In this document: piece by piece, positions 63,678-64,000 of the stretch
Numbering within the stretch: position 1 is the stretch's first letter
How the letters are laid out: each line of letters opens with the position of its first letter
Notes under the pieces: model-generated
Told to the model about the DNA's origin: nothing
What the model saw: only the letters and a program-made list of their open reading frames with translations
Databases searched by the model: none
Assembly (NCBI RefSeq): GCF_036248275.1
Contig: NZ_CP109181.1
Coordinates: 5,270,001 to 5,334,000 of the forward strand
DNA: 64,000 nt
DNA from: Streptomyces sp. NBC_01716
Lineage (GTDB): Bacteria > Actinomycetota > Actinomycetes > Streptomycetales > Streptomycetaceae
Direction: 5' to 3'
Position numbers and translations under genes: made by a program

Positions 63678-64000
63678 ATGTCTCACGGTGATGTGTCTCA
63701 GGGGCGGGGCGGCGGAGTGTCCAGGCGGAGTCTCACGAGCGGCGTGCTGCATACCGGCGCTGCACTGGTTGTCGGGGCGGTCCTGGCGGGCTGTACGGGA
63801 GGTGGGCTCTCCGACGAGAGCGGTTCATCGGGCGGTGGCTCGTCAGCATCAGGCAGGTACGGAACCAGCCCCTTGGCTGCCCCCGACGGAACGAAGCCGG
63901 GGCTGGCCCCGCTCTCGTCCGAGACGGACGAGGCGACAGCGCGTGAACTGATCTCCAAGCTGCCGACCAAGGGGCGAGGGCCGAAGACGGGCTATGACCG
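63678..64000 (+). CDS. Second HNH-type lipoprotein, 3' end outside window
   Basis: The ATG directly follows the TAG of the previous gene, and the frame is open to the window end (107 codons visible). A signal peptide ends in lipobox VLAGC near residue 38. After a Ser/Gly-rich linker, the sequence PGLAPLSSETDEATARELIS and KGRGPKTGYDR is a clear paralogue of the preceding gene (PGLAPLTGDADLAAARKLID and KGRGPRTGYDR). The nuclease motifs would lie beyond the window. Confidence 0.78.
   Translation, partial: MSHGDVSQGRGGGVSRRSLTSGVLHTGAALVVGAVLAGCTGGGLSDESGSSGGGSSASGRYGTSPLAAPDGTKPGLAPLSSETDEATARELISKLPTKGRGPKTGYD

Overview
The window is chromosomal DNA of a Streptomyces-like actinomycete. It is very GC-rich with strong third-position GC bias, uses many GTG starts, has many 4-bp stop/start overlaps, and carries typical Streptomyces families (SARP/BTAD regulators, AfsR-like NB-ARC/TPR proteins, SUKH proteins, DUF6879). 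The housekeeping order (symporter, galT-galE-galK, ppc, pth, rplY, prs, glmU, tRNA-Gln, FtsX-type ABC transporter, mfd) matches what I recall of the SCO3139 to SCO3109 segment of S. coelicolor, read backwards. That synteny is from memory and was not checked.

Layout. 1-3.3 kb: a partial membrane-anchored PQQ-repeat protein, a small secreted protein, an orphan LuxR-type regulator and a small membrane protein. 3.4-8.4 kb: a sodium:solute symporter divergent from an overlapping galT-galE-galK operon. 8.7-17.7 kb: an acetyltransferase, a second LuxR-type response regulator, a MarR regulator divergent from a trans-aconitate-type methyltransferase across a perfect palindrome, a Uma2-type nuclease, a TetR-desaturase operon, and phosphoenolpyruvate carboxylase. 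17.8-22.7 kb: pth, rplY/ctc, prs, glmU and tRNA-Gln(UUG), all on the minus strand, with an HTH protein gene abutting the tRNA. 22.9-29.9 kb: an orphan histidine kinase, then a locus of toxin-like and immunity domains (YwqJ-type deaminase, SUKH-3, a WHH-type nuclease fused to SMI1/KNR4, and an Imm35/deaminase/SUKH-4 fusion), then a DivIVA-like coiled-coil protein. 29.9-35.4 kb: a DHA2-type MFS exporter and an FtsX/MacB-type ABC pair ending in a clear terminator.

Accessory island, about 35.6-59.3 kb, between the ABC permease and mfd. Its centre is a RiPP gene cluster: SARP regulator, RRE/E1-like leader-binding protein, YcaO cyclodehydratase, SagB-type dehydrogenase, split LanB-type dehydratase (glutamylation and elimination proteins), a membrane M50 protease with a PqqD-like N-terminus, an ABC exporter pair and a second YcaO. 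Facing them on the minus strand is an unlisted 58-codon gene (52673-52849). It encodes an acidic leader followed by a tail in which 20 of 21 residues are Ser, Thr or Cys. Divergent from it are an M20 amidohydrolase and a small unknown protein; a LuxR-type regulator and an AfsR-like NB-ARC/TPR protein follow. The expected route is leader recognition by the RRE protein, Cys/Ser/Thr heterocyclisation by one or both YcaO proteins, oxidation to azoles, glutamyl-tRNA-dependent dehydration of other Ser/Thr, leader removal and export. There is no separate pyridine synthase, so the product is more likely a linear, goadsporin-like azole/dehydroamino-acid peptide than a macrocyclic thiopeptide. It would be unusually rich in modifiable residues.

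The right end holds mfd, then two tandem HNH-type lipoprotein genes. The first appears C-terminally truncated and the second runs off the window.
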